A DNA stretch of 64,000 nt. It comes from Arcobacteraceae bacterium. GTDB taxonomy: Bacteria > Campylobacterota > Campylobacteria > Campylobacterales > Arcobacteraceae. Position 1 is the stretch's first letter; the number at the start of each line of letters is the position of its first letter. Positions 54,681 to 62,549 of this stretch are shown here, one piece after another. The DNA lies in assembly GCA_028687375.1 (NCBI GenBank), contig JAQUAG010000003.1, positions 91,122 to 155,121 of the forward strand, given 5' to 3'. The notes below the pieces were generated by a model that saw only the letters and a program-made list of their open reading frames with translations, did no database searches and was not told the DNA's origin. Both the position numbers and the translations under genes were made by a program.

Positions 54681-55283
54681 ATGAAAAACACCGTATTATC
54701 AATTGAAAACTTAGTATTTGGCTATAAAAAAACGAAGCTAATCTATGATAATTTTAACCTTGAAATTCAAAAAGGTGAGATTAAAAGTATCATAGGAAGT
54801 AGTGGAAGTGGGAAAAGTACACTTTTTGAACTAATCACTCATAATCTAAAACCGATTAGTGGGATAATAAATAGCAAAAAAATAAGCTCAATTTTTCAGG
54901 ACCCTTATAGTTCCTTTCATCCTACCTATTCACTTATAGAACAAATCAAAGATGCGGTAGATGATTTGAGTGAATTAGATTTTTTACTTGAAAAGTTTTC
55001 ATTAGAACTTTCTATTTTAGAAAAGAAACCTCATCAATTAAGTGGTGGGCAACTACAAAGGTGCAGTATCATTCGGGCTATTTTGATGAAACCTGATTTA
55101 CTCCTTGCAGATGAACCTACAAGTGCATTAGATAATATCATAGCACTTGATGTTATGAAAGTTTTAATCACTTTTACAAATAAATTTGGGATTTTAATCA
55201 TTACCCATGATGAAGATTTAGCAAAATGGTGTAGTGATGAAATTATCAATATAGAAAACAATACAATAACTTACAAGGATTAA
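54681..55283 (+). CDS. ABC transporter ATP-binding protein, oligopeptide/nickel type
   Basis: 200 residues. Walker A is GSSGSGKST, Q-loop IFQDPYSSFHPTYS (the DppF/NikE form), signature LSGGQLQRCSIIR, Walker B LLLADEPTSALD. No permease is adjacent. The ATG has no ribosome site and lies about 7 nt after a TAAAAT box, so its mRNA may be leaderless. Confidence 0.8.
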   Translation: MKNTVLSIENLVFGYKKTKLIYDNFNLEIQKGEIKSIIGSSGSGKSTLFELITHNLKPISGIINSKKISSIFQDPYSSFHPTYSLIEQIKDAVDDLSELDFLLEKFSLELSILEKKPHQLSGGQLQRCSIIRAILMKPDLLLADEPTSALDNIIALDVMKVLITFTNKFGILIITHDEDLAKWCSDEIINIENNTITYKD

Positions 55284-55284
55284 T

Positions 55285-56007
55285 ATGGAGATACTTTTCA
55301 TAATCAAAAAACTCATAGCAAGTATGCTAATGCCTTTGTCTATAGGATTATTTTTATTTATTATAGGATTATATTTTCTTTTTAAAAAGAAAATTCCAAA
55401 AGCTAAAATATATCTTAGTATCTCAATCATTTGGATTATAATTATTTCACATAGTGCATTTGCAAATTTTTTACTTAGTTCTTTAGAAAATGAATATCAA
55501 CCACTCAAAACTATCCCTAAAAATACAAAGTTTATTGTATTTCTTGGTGGAGATATGGAAAATAGAGGCTGGGAAGTTTTACGACTTTATCACGAAATTG
55601 ATGGGGCTAAAATTATAACTTCTGGCTATGAGGGGAGAGGAACTATCCCTGAAGCCAATAGAACTGCAAAGATTTTAGAATCTATTGGAATCAAACATGA
55701 AGATATATTTGTTTATCCAAAACCAAAAGATACAAGAGAAGAAGCAAGAAATATCAAAGATATTCTCAAAAAGCAAAAATTTATCCTTGTAACCTCAGCA
55801 TACCATATGAAACGAGCGATGATGATTTTTGAAAGTGAAGGTTTAAAACCAACTTCTGCACCAACAAATTATCAGATAAAAGAGAGCGATAGTGCTATCT
55901 CTTTACCTGACGCTCATAGTTTAGAAAAAACTGAAAAAGCTTGGCATGAGTACATTGGTATCTTTTGGCTTAAAGTAGTCAACTTTTTAGTTGACCTTCA
56001 AAAATAA
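55285..56007 (+). CDS. DUF218/YdcF-ElyC-family membrane protein
   Basis: 240 residues. Two N-terminal TM helices are followed by a DUF218 domain (FIVFLGGDMENRGWEVLRL, DTREEARNIKD, VTSAYHMKRAMMIFE). ElyC acts in undecaprenyl-phosphate/envelope precursor metabolism in E. coli. Here AAGGA lies 1-2 nt after the ABC stop; the two are co-transcribed. Confidence 0.85.
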   Translation: MEILFIIKKLIASMLMPLSIGLFLFIIGLYFLFKKKIPKAKIYLSISIIWIIIISHSAFANFLLSSLENEYQPLKTIPKNTKFIVFLGGDMENRGWEVLRLYHEIDGAKIITSGYEGRGTIPEANRTAKILESIGIKHEDIFVYPKPKDTREEARNIKDILKKQKFILVTSAYHMKRAMMIFESEGLKPTSAPTNYQIKESDSAISLPDAHSLEKTEKAWHEYIGIFWLKVVNFLVDLQK

Positions 56008-56028
56008 CCACACTGATTGATTTTTATT

Positions 56029-56460
56029 TTATAAATTTGATTTATACTCAATTTTCTTTATCTGAAGATTGTCTAAAGTAAAAATTGTTATCTTGTTTTC
56101 ATTTTTAGGGAAAAGTTCTGCTTGTTGTTTCTCCTCTAACAATATCATTGAATAGGGATATTTTTTGAATTTTGGTCTCATAAACATACTTATGACCAAA
56201 GAGGGTGCTTCACTCAAATCAGCTGCATAAAGTGCCTTATTTGTTTGGAGATAAGTCGGGTTCTTTTCAAGAAATATTCTTACCTTTTCACCATCATCTT
56301 TTGAAAAAACAACTATAAATTGTTTGATATTTTTTGAGACAGACACTTTTTGTTCAAACTGATTTTTAAAAGAAGTTTGAGGAAAAGTATCACCCACTTT
56401 TAGGCTTTCACCTAAAAGGAGTGTTCCCAAAAAAATTATACTAAAAAGTATCCTTTTCAT
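56029..56460 (-). CDS. Secreted thioredoxin-fold-like protein without CxxC
   Basis: 143 residues. A signal peptide (MKRILFSIIFLGTLLLGES) is followed by LKVGDTFPQTSFKNQFEQK, a redoxin/YtfJ-like opening, but no catalytic cysteines. It starts 5 nt after the DsrE-like gene. Function unknown. Confidence 0.6.
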   Translation of the reverse strand: MKRILFSIIFLGTLLLGESLKVGDTFPQTSFKNQFEQKVSVSKNIKQFIVVFSKDDGEKVRIFLEKNPTYLQTNKALYAADLSEAPSLVISMFMRPKFKKYPYSMILLEEKQQAELFPKNENKITIFTLDNLQIKKIEYKSNL

Positions 56461-56465
56461 AAAGA

Positions 56466-56903
56466 TTAGAAACTGATATTGCTATAAGCTGGACTTAGTA
56501 AATCCCCAGCAACAACTGGTGGTTTCGCTACAGTAATTCCATCTATAAGAGCTGTTGCATCTTTAGCTACATTTGGTAAAAAAAGTGGACAAACACTCAC
56601 TTTTGCCCCACCTTTCATAAGTCCCATAAGTGCATTTTTTGGATTGATAGTTGTCCCATCTGCTTTTTTTAAATCAGCTGATTTGTACTCTTTAAGTGCA
56701 AGATTACCAGCATCTGAACAGAGTGTGATATTTACTTGTTTTTTATGCGTTGAGAGTGTCGCACCTGCAAGTACCATCGCCATCATTTGTGTTTGTGTGC
56801 TACTAGAATTAATAATCACATTTAACCCAGTTACCTCATTTGCTAAAATATTTGATTGGAATAAAAATCCACCTATTACTAAACTTGAAACTATTCTTTT
56901 CAT
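56466..56903 (-). CDS. Periplasmic DsrE-like protein
   Basis: 145 residues with a signal peptide (MKRIVSSLVIGGFLFQSNILA). The core is DsrE/DsrF-like (MMAMVLAGATLSTHKKQVNI, TLCSDAGNLALKE, NALMGLMKGGAKVSVCPLFL). DsrE proteins handle sulfur relay or bind small ligands. Two conserved Cys are present; the role here is unknown. AAAAGGAG precedes the ATG. Confidence 0.72.
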   Translation of the reverse strand: MKRIVSSLVIGGFLFQSNILANEVTGLNVIINSSSTQTQMMAMVLAGATLSTHKKQVNITLCSDAGNLALKEYKSADLKKADGTTINPKNALMGLMKGGAKVSVCPLFLPNVAKDATALIDGITVAKPPVVAGDLLSPAYSNISF

Positions 56904-56997
56904 AAAAACTCCTTTTGATTTATAGAAGTGAAACTTATCTTAATTATTATATAAAGTAATGAAATATATTTTATTGATTTCAAATCGTAAGAGAAAT

Positions 56998-57570
56998 TTA
57001 ACTTATTATTGCAAAGTTCTTTTGTAGTCTTACCTCTATCCCTTTAGCAACTAAAGTGCTTTTAAACCCCTCCCCGATTTGAGAAACAATATATTGGTTG
57101 ACACTATACTTTAAAAAAATCTTTGTCAGTTCAATAGTAGGCTTTAAATCTGTACCATAAAGAGGGTTATCTAAAAAGAGTTTCTCTTTGAGTTCCCCCT
57201 TTGAATTAAAAGTAAAAATACAAATATATCTATTTTTTGAATTGAGGTTCTCAAAATGATTTGTATCATTTGAGCACAATCCAACGATAAGGTCTCCCCT
57301 TTGAGATTCAAGTGCTAACTTATTTCCCATCAGCAGTCCCAAAGCTACTTTTTTCCTTGCACTTTTTATTATCCTTGCAAAAGTTGGTCTTGAAATCTCC
57401 ATCTTTTGCGCAGCATCCTCTTGATAGAGTTCTAGTAAATCCATAAGATAGAGTGCTTCTATCTCTTCACTCAAAAGTGTTATCGTTTCGTTTGTCCCAT
57501 TTTCATTTGGGGAAAAAAGTGTACATTTTGGTCTAAAACTCAGTTTTCTTTCATTTTTTGTTCGTGGCAT
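56998..57570 (-). CDS. DUF134 HTH regulator with C-terminal NifX-like domain
   Basis: 190 residues. The N-terminal DUF134 domain (LSEEIEALYLMDLLELYQED, then HTH AAQKMEISRPTFARIIKSAR) is DNA-binding. The C-terminal ~80 residues end VSQIGEGFKSTLVAKGIEV, the NifX/NifB-type dinitrogenase Fe-Mo cofactor fold. It is divergent from the cytochrome bd operon, whose promoter carries two operator-like repeats. It most likely controls that operon in response to a metal or cluster state; ligand and direction are unknown. Confidence 0.78.
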   Translation of the reverse strand: MPRTKNERKLSFRPKCTLFSPNENGTNETITLLSEEIEALYLMDLLELYQEDAAQKMEISRPTFARIIKSARKKVALGLLMGNKLALESQRGDLIVGLCSNDTNHFENLNSKNRYICIFTFNSKGELKEKLFLDNPLYGTDLKPTIELTKIFLKYSVNQYIVSQIGEGFKSTLVAKGIEVRLQKNFAIIS

Positions 57571-57626
57571 ATTTTTTACTTTTAAAATTATTTTTTGAAT
57601 TTTAGCTAATTTTTATTAAAAAATAC

Positions 57627-57670
57627 TTGACATATGTTCATAATAGTTTTACAATTCGGTCATATGTTCA
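57627..57670 (+). promoter_or_regulatory. cyd operon promoter with paired operator-like repeats
   Basis: TTGACA (57627-57632), 17-bp spacer and TACAAT (57650-57655) form a near-consensus sigma70 promoter. The decamer CATATGTTCA lies at 57631-57640, overlapping the -35, and at 57661-57670, around +1. The two copies are exactly 30 bp apart, about three helical turns, as for a protein binding the same face. The divergent DUF134 protein is the nearest candidate. Confidence 0.7.
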
Positions 57671-57683
57671 AAAAGGAAAAGTT

Positions 57684-57905
57684 ATGAATATCATAAAAAA
57701 GACTTATTTATTTTATTTTGAAGGTTTTCAAAATATGACTATTGGAAAAACACTTTGGAAGATAATAGCACTTAAACTTCTAGTGATTTTGGTGTTTTTA
57801 AAACTTTTTGTCCATGATAAAACTTTCAAAAGTGAATATGTATCAAGCGAAGCAAAATCAGATTTTGTTTCAGCAAATCTTATCAAAGGAAAATCAAATG
57901 ATTGA
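57684..57905 (+). CDS. DUF4492 small membrane protein of cytochrome bd operon
   Basis: 73 residues from the ATG at 57684, with AAGGAAAA upstream; a TTG at 57627 sits in the promoter and is rejected. It shows FYFEGFQNMTIGKTLWKIIA then LKLLVILVFLKLF (one TM), the DUF4492 pattern known next to cydA in Campylobacterota and Bacteroidetes. Role unknown; assembly or a minor subunit is possible. The stop overlaps cydA by 8 nt. Confidence 0.72.
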   Translation: MNIIKKTYLFYFEGFQNMTIGKTLWKIIALKLLVILVFLKLFVHDKTFKSEYVSSEAKSDFVSANLIKGKSND

Positions 57906-59427
57906 AGAAACACTTGTTGATTGGAGTAGAGCTCAATTTGCCCTCACTGCAATCTACCACTTTTTATTTGTCCCACTCACTTTGGGGCTTGGGTTTATTG
58001 TTGCTATTATGAAGAGTATCTATGTCAAAACTGGCGATGTGATGTGGAAAAAAATCACTAAATTCTGGATGACCCTTTTTGCTATCAATTTTGCGATTGG
58101 TGTAGCTACTGGGATTATTATGGAGTTTGAGTTTGGTACAAACTGGGCAAATTATAGTTGGTTTGTTGGGGATATTTTCGGTGCTCCTCTAGCAATTGAG
58201 GGGATATTGGCATTTTTCTTAGAGAGTACCTTTTTTGCTGTGATGTTTTTTGGTTGGGATAAAGTAACAAAAGGGTTTCATCTCCTCTCCACTTGGCTTG
58301 TGGCGATTGGGTCAAACCTTTCAGCTCTTTGGATTTTGGTCGCAAATGGTTGGATGCAATACCCTGTTGGGATGGAGTTTAATCCTGATACTGTACGAAA
58401 TGAGATGGCAAATTTTTGGGAAGTTATCCTTTCCCCTGTAGCAATAGCCAAATTTTTACACACTATTGGAAGTGGTTATGTTATCGCATCGCTTTTTGTG
58501 ATAGGGGTGAGTAGTTGGTTTTTACTCAAAAAGAAAGATGTTGTTTTTGCTCGAAAATCGATTATTATCGGGGCTACTTTTGGACTTATCACTTCCCTTT
58601 TTCTTATCCTCAGTGGTGATGAATCAGCTCATCAAGTTGCCCTCAAACAACCTGTAAAATTAGCTGCTATGGAGGGGTTGTATGAGGGTAAAACTGAAGC
58701 TGGAATTGTAGGGATTGGTATCTTAAATCAAAAGAAAACTTTAGATAACAATGAAGAGCCTTATCTTTTTGAACTTGAAGCCCCTTATGCCCTTTCACTT
58801 CTTGGATATCACGATATCCACGCTTTTGTTCCTGGTCTTCAAGATTTAGTCTATGGAAATAAAGAACAAAATATTATGGGTGGAGATGAAAAAATAGCAA
58901 AAGGGAAAATCGCCCTAGAAGCCTTTAGTGCTTATAAAGAAGCTAAAAAAGTTGGTGACACAGAGGCTGCGGAGTTAGCAAGAACAACTCTTCAAGCTAA
59001 TATGGCTTATTTTGGGTATGGGTATTTAGAAAAACCACAAGATATCGTTCCCCCTATTGGTTTAACATTTTATAGTTTCCATATTATGGTTCTTTTAGGG
59101 AGTTGGTTTACATTTCTTTTTGCTATTGTCCTTTATCTTGCAACAAAAAAAGATATCACAAACTATCCACTCATTCTCAAAGCTTCCCTCTGGTCAATTC
59201 CATTTGGCTATATCGCAGCTGAGGCTGGCTGGATAGTAGCTGAAGTTGGGAGACAACCTTGGGCGATACAAGATTTGATGCCTGTGGGAGTAGCAGTTAC
59301 TCATATCTCAAGCACCAATGTGATGATAAGTTTTATCTTGTTTGCAGTTCTTTTTACTGCACTTTTAATTGCCGAGATAAAAATTATGACAAAACAAATA
59401 AGCCTTGGCTTTGACGGAGGTCACTAA
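57898..59427 (+). CDS. cydA: Cytochrome bd ubiquinol oxidase subunit I
   Basis: 509 residues from the ATG at 57898 (AAAGGAAAA upstream); the upstream in-frame starts lie in DUF4492. It shows SRAQFALTAIYHFLFVPLT with the heme-ligand His at ~21, MEFEFGTNWANYSWFVGDIF, and GRQPWAIQDLMPVGVAVT. With CydB it oxidises quinol and reduces O2 with high affinity, without pumping protons. Confidence 0.95.
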   Translation: MIEETLVDWSRAQFALTAIYHFLFVPLTLGLGFIVAIMKSIYVKTGDVMWKKITKFWMTLFAINFAIGVATGIIMEFEFGTNWANYSWFVGDIFGAPLAIEGILAFFLESTFFAVMFFGWDKVTKGFHLLSTWLVAIGSNLSALWILVANGWMQYPVGMEFNPDTVRNEMANFWEVILSPVAIAKFLHTIGSGYVIASLFVIGVSSWFLLKKKDVVFARKSIIIGATFGLITSLFLILSGDESAHQVALKQPVKLAAMEGLYEGKTEAGIVGIGILNQKKTLDNNEEPYLFELEAPYALSLLGYHDIHAFVPGLQDLVYGNKEQNIMGGDEKIAKGKIALEAFSAYKEAKKVGDTEAAELARTTLQANMAYFGYGYLEKPQDIVPPIGLTFYSFHIMVLLGSWFTFLFAIVLYLATKKDITNYPLILKASLWSIPFGYIAAEAGWIVAEVGRQPWAIQDLMPVGVAVTHISSTNVMISFILFAVLFTALLIAEIKIMTKQISLGFDGGH

Positions 59428-60557
59428 TGTTTGAAAATTTAACACTTTTACAATTACAACAATACTGGTGGATTATCATCTCGTTGCTAGGTGGACTTTT
59501 TGTATTTATGATGTTTGTACAAGGGGGACAAACTTTGTTTCGCTCCCTAGCACGAGATGAGATTGAAAAAACGATGCTTATTAATAGCATAGGGAGAAAA
59601 TGGGAGCTAGGATTTACTACATTAGTGCTTTTTGGTGGAGCTTTATTTGCAGCTTTCCCCCTTTTTTATAGTACAAGTTTTGGTGGAGCTTATTGGGTTT
59701 GGATGGCTATTTTGTTTTGTTTTATCATCCAAGCGGTGAGTTATGAGTATAGAACCAAACCAAACAATTTTTTAGGGCAAAAAACTTATGAGCTTTTTTT
59801 AGAAATCAATGGAAATATAGGGGTCTTTTTACTAGGGGTTGCAATAAGTACTTTTTTTAGTGGAAGTGAGTTTTTTGTGGATGAGAGAAATTTCTCTTAT
59901 TGGAAAAATGAGCTTCGAGGTTTAGAAGCACTTATGAATCCTTACAACCTTTTTCTTGGGTTTTCGTTAGTATTTTTATCAAAAATCTTAGGGGCGATGT
60001 ATTTTATCAACAATATCGACCATAAACAGATACAAAAAAGAGCGGTGAGTTCTATCAAAATCAATATGATTTTTTTCTTAGTTTTTTTCTTTGGATTTTT
60101 AGGATGGATTTTCACAAAAGAGGGATTTGAGGTTGATACAATGGGTGTAGTTTCGATTGTACCTTTAAAATATATCCAAAATTTTATCGATATGCCAATT
60201 GTTTTTGGGATGTTTATCTTAGGTGTTGCGATGGTTGTGGTAGCAGTCTATAGAACAATTGAGCAAGAAAAAACTTGTTGTATCAAAACAGGTGGTGTTG
60301 GTGTTGTTATCACTGTAATGGCACTTCTTTTATCAGTAGGATTAAATAATACACCATTTTATCCCTCTACTTATGATTTACAAAGTAGTTTAACGATTAT
60401 GAATAGTTCAGGAAGTCACTACACTTTAGTTACTATGAGTTATGCATCACTCCTTGTACCGTTTGTGTTAGGGTATATTTTTTATGCTTGGAGAGCGATG
60501 GATATAGTGAAAATTACAAAAGAGGAGATGAGTGACACTGATGCTCATCATTACTAG
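59427..60557 (+). CDS. cydB: Cytochrome bd ubiquinol oxidase subunit II
   Basis: 376 residues with about eight TM helices and CydB blocks (WWIIISLLGGLFVFMMFVQG, GQTLFRSLARDEIEK, WIFTKEG). It pairs with CydA; ATG overlaps the cydA stop by 1 nt (TAATG). GGAGGT is upstream. Confidence 0.93.
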   Translation: MFENLTLLQLQQYWWIIISLLGGLFVFMMFVQGGQTLFRSLARDEIEKTMLINSIGRKWELGFTTLVLFGGALFAAFPLFYSTSFGGAYWVWMAILFCFIIQAVSYEYRTKPNNFLGQKTYELFLEINGNIGVFLLGVAISTFFSGSEFFVDERNFSYWKNELRGLEALMNPYNLFLGFSLVFLSKILGAMYFINNIDHKQIQKRAVSSIKINMIFFLVFFFGFLGWIFTKEGFEVDTMGVVSIVPLKYIQNFIDMPIVFGMFILGVAMVVVAVYRTIEQEKTCCIKTGGVGVVITVMALLLSVGLNNTPFYPSTYDLQSSLTIMNSSGSHYTLVTMSYASLLVPFVLGYIFYAWRAMDIVKITKEEMSDTDAHHY

Positions 60558-60570
60558 AAAGGAGAATTAT

Positions 60571-60675
60571 ATGGAATATCTTGAATCATTAGCATGGCTT
60601 GCATTATGGCCAATAGTTTTATATCTTGGGTATAGATTTTCAATTAAAAATAGTCTTAAAGGAGTAGAAAAATGA
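60571..60675 (+). CDS. 34-residue single-helix protein, candidate small oxidase subunit (CydX-like)
   Basis: MEYLESLAWLALWPIVLYL opens the protein, so nearly the whole first half is one TM helix; a short basic tail follows (YRFSIKNSLKGVEK). AGAAAGGAG is ideally placed 6 nt upstream, and the stop TGA overlaps the next ATG. Many bd oxidases need a CydX-type one-helix subunit, encoded just after cydB. Size, topology and place fit; sequence likeness to CydX is weak. Confidence 0.72.
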   Translation: MEYLESLAWLALWPIVLYLGYRFSIKNSLKGVEK

Positions 60676-61142
60676 TAGCGGTACCACTTAAAATGGAGAA
60701 AGTTAATTCTGCTGTTTCCCCACTTTTTGGGAAAGCAAAATATTTTGCGATAGCTAATAAAGGGGAGATTCAGATTTTAAAAAATGTGTGTCACGGTGGC
60801 AATCAAGTTGCGATGTGGCTTCATTCTTTGGGGGTGAAAAAACTCCTTGTTTCTCATATGGGTGCAAATCCATTTGAAAAACTCATCCAATTTGGGATGG
60901 AAAGTTACTTTGTTGGAGAAGAAAGAATTTTATTTAAAGAGGCTCTTTTAGCGTATGCCGATGGAGATTTAATGAGGGTAGATAAAGGAAATTTTGATAC
61001 GATTTTCCCTCCACATTCCCATTCACATGGGGAGAAGCACCATCATCATAGCCACCATAAAGGAAACGATACAACGGATACTTTTTTGATAAGAGGGATA
61101 CACAATCCTCCCCTTATGAACACTTACCATTTTACAAAATAA
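60672..61142 (+). CDS. NifX/NifB-type cofactor-binding domain protein with His-rich tail
   Basis: 156 residues. A dinitrogenase iron-molybdenum cofactor domain (MIAVPLKMEKVNSAVSPLFG, LHSLGVKKLLVSHMGANPFE) spans ~1-110. The tail has a His cluster (HSHSHGEKHHHHSHHKG). No nif genes are nearby. The protein shares its domain with the DUF134 regulator's C terminus. A metal or Fe-S carrier for the oxidase or its regulator is plausible; inference only. Confidence 0.75.
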   Translation: MIAVPLKMEKVNSAVSPLFGKAKYFAIANKGEIQILKNVCHGGNQVAMWLHSLGVKKLLVSHMGANPFEKLIQFGMESYFVGEERILFKEALLAYADGDLMRVDKGNFDTIFPPHSHSHGEKHHHHSHHKGNDTTDTFLIRGIHNPPLMNTYHFTK

Positions 61143-61153
61143 AGGAAAACCAT

Positions 61154-61549
61154 ATGAAACAAATGCTTTTAAAAGAAAAATATCCAATCTATACGATTGA
61201 AATCGACAAAAATGAAACAACTATGAGTTCAGTCGATGCCATCATAGAGTTTTTAAAGAATAAAATTGATACCCACCCGATAGCAAAATTTATCGCTATT
61301 TTTGACCATATGAGCCATACAAAATCGTTTGAGGATGGTGTGATTGTTGATGGTTTACTTGATGCAAAAAATCTTATTTTTTGTTTTGGAAAAGAGATTC
61401 CAACAAGTAAAATATTAGCAGTTCGACCACGAAGTATTGGAGTTTGTGAATTTGAAAATCACTTTGAACTCTCTTTACTTGAAGTTCCAAATGAAAATCT
61501 CCATGCACTTACGCAATCTTGGATAAAAGAGATAATAAATAAAAAATAA
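61154..61549 (+). CDS. Conserved small protein of the cyd operon (possibly DUF6858)
   Basis: 131 residues, soluble, with no signal or helix: FIAIFDHMSHTKSFEDGVIV, DAKNLIFCFGKEIP, RPRSIGVCEFENHFELSLLE. The label DUF6858 is from memory and uncertain. Two Cys and several His might bind a ligand. It lies 11 nt after the NifX-like gene and ends the operon. Confidence 0.6.
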   Translation: MKQMLLKEKYPIYTIEIDKNETTMSSVDAIIEFLKNKIDTHPIAKFIAIFDHMSHTKSFEDGVIVDGLLDAKNLIFCFGKEIPTSKILAVRPRSIGVCEFENHFELSLLEVPNENLHALTQSWIKEIINKK

Positions 61550-61629
61550 CTAAACGGAGTCTATCACTACAGATTTTTAAGTGTGTTAATGATACACTTC
61601 AAATTAACTTAATTTTAGGAAAATAATAT

Positions 61630-62508
61630 ATGACAAAATGTGGCTATGTAAGTACCATCGGAAGACCAAATGCAGGAAAAAGTTCACTTTTAAACTGGCT
61701 TGTTGGTGAAAAAATAAATATGGTATCCCATAAAGCAAATGCCACAAGAAAAAGGTCAAATACGATAGTGATGCACGGAGATGACCAAATTATATTTGTG
61801 GATACACCAGGGCTTCACCATCAAGAAAAACTAATCAACCAATTTATGCTTGAAGAGGCTTTAAAGGCTATTGGTGAGTGTGATTTGATACTTTTTTTAG
61901 CTCCTGTGACTGATAAAATAGTTCATTATGAAAGATTTTTAGAAGAAAATAAAAAAAATACTCCCCATCTTTTACTCCTCACAAAAACAGATTTTGTTAC
62001 AAATGAAGAGGTTGCAAATAAGATAGCTGAGTATGAAAAATATAAAGATACCTATAAAGCTATCATCCCAATTTCAATAAAAAAAGGGAAAAAACAAGCA
62101 AATCTTTTGGATGAAGTGGTTAAGTATCTTCCTGTTGGACCATATTTATTTGATACAGAAATCATGACTACTACAAACTTAAGAGATATTTACAGAGAGT
62201 TCATAAGAGAATCTGTATTTGACAATATTAGTGATGAGATACCTTATGAAGCTGATGTTATTATGAATAAAGTGGAAGAAAAACCAAATGTTGAAGTGAT
62301 AAAAGCAACTATCATTGTTGAAAAACAAACTCAAAAAGGGATGATAATTGGTGAGGGTGGAATTGCTATTAAAAGAATTGGACTTAATGCTAGAAAAAAA
62401 ATAGAAAAGCTTATAGGTAAAAAAGTCTATCTTGAACTTTTTGTTTCAGTCAAAAAAGGTTGGAGCAAAAACAAAGAGGGTCTAAAACAATTAGGATACG
62501 ATTTCTAA
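61630..62508 (+). CDS. era: GTPase Era
   Basis: 292 residues. G1 is GRPNAGKSS, G3 DTPGLH, G4 TKTD. The C-terminal KH domain has IGEGGIAIKRIG. Era binds the 3' end of 16S rRNA during 30S maturation. AGGAAAATAAT is upstream of the ATG. An unrelated-looking membrane protein gene follows. Confidence 0.95.
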   Translation: MTKCGYVSTIGRPNAGKSSLLNWLVGEKINMVSHKANATRKRSNTIVMHGDDQIIFVDTPGLHHQEKLINQFMLEEALKAIGECDLILFLAPVTDKIVHYERFLEENKKNTPHLLLLTKTDFVTNEEVANKIAEYEKYKDTYKAIIPISIKKGKKQANLLDEVVKYLPVGPYLFDTEIMTTTNLRDIYREFIRESVFDNISDEIPYEADVIMNKVEEKPNVEVIKATIIVEKQTQKGMIIGEGGIAIKRIGLNARKKIEKLIGKKVYLELFVSVKKGWSKNKEGLKQLGYDF

Positions 62509-62549
62509 TGAAATCAATATCTTCCATAGTGGTCTTTTAGGCTATCACT

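Noticed and set aside
57627-57683. TTG at 57627 as the start of the DUF4492 gene
   Set aside because: That TTG is the -35 box of the promoter; the ATG at 57684 has a ribosome site.
57808-57897. N-terminal extension of cydA
   Set aside because: It overlaps DUF4492 out of frame and lacks a ribosome site; the ATG at 57898 has AAAGGA and gives the standard N terminus.
61557-61612. Terminator after the cyd operon
   Set aside because: AAGTGT/ACACTT is a 6-bp stem with no T-run; could be chance.
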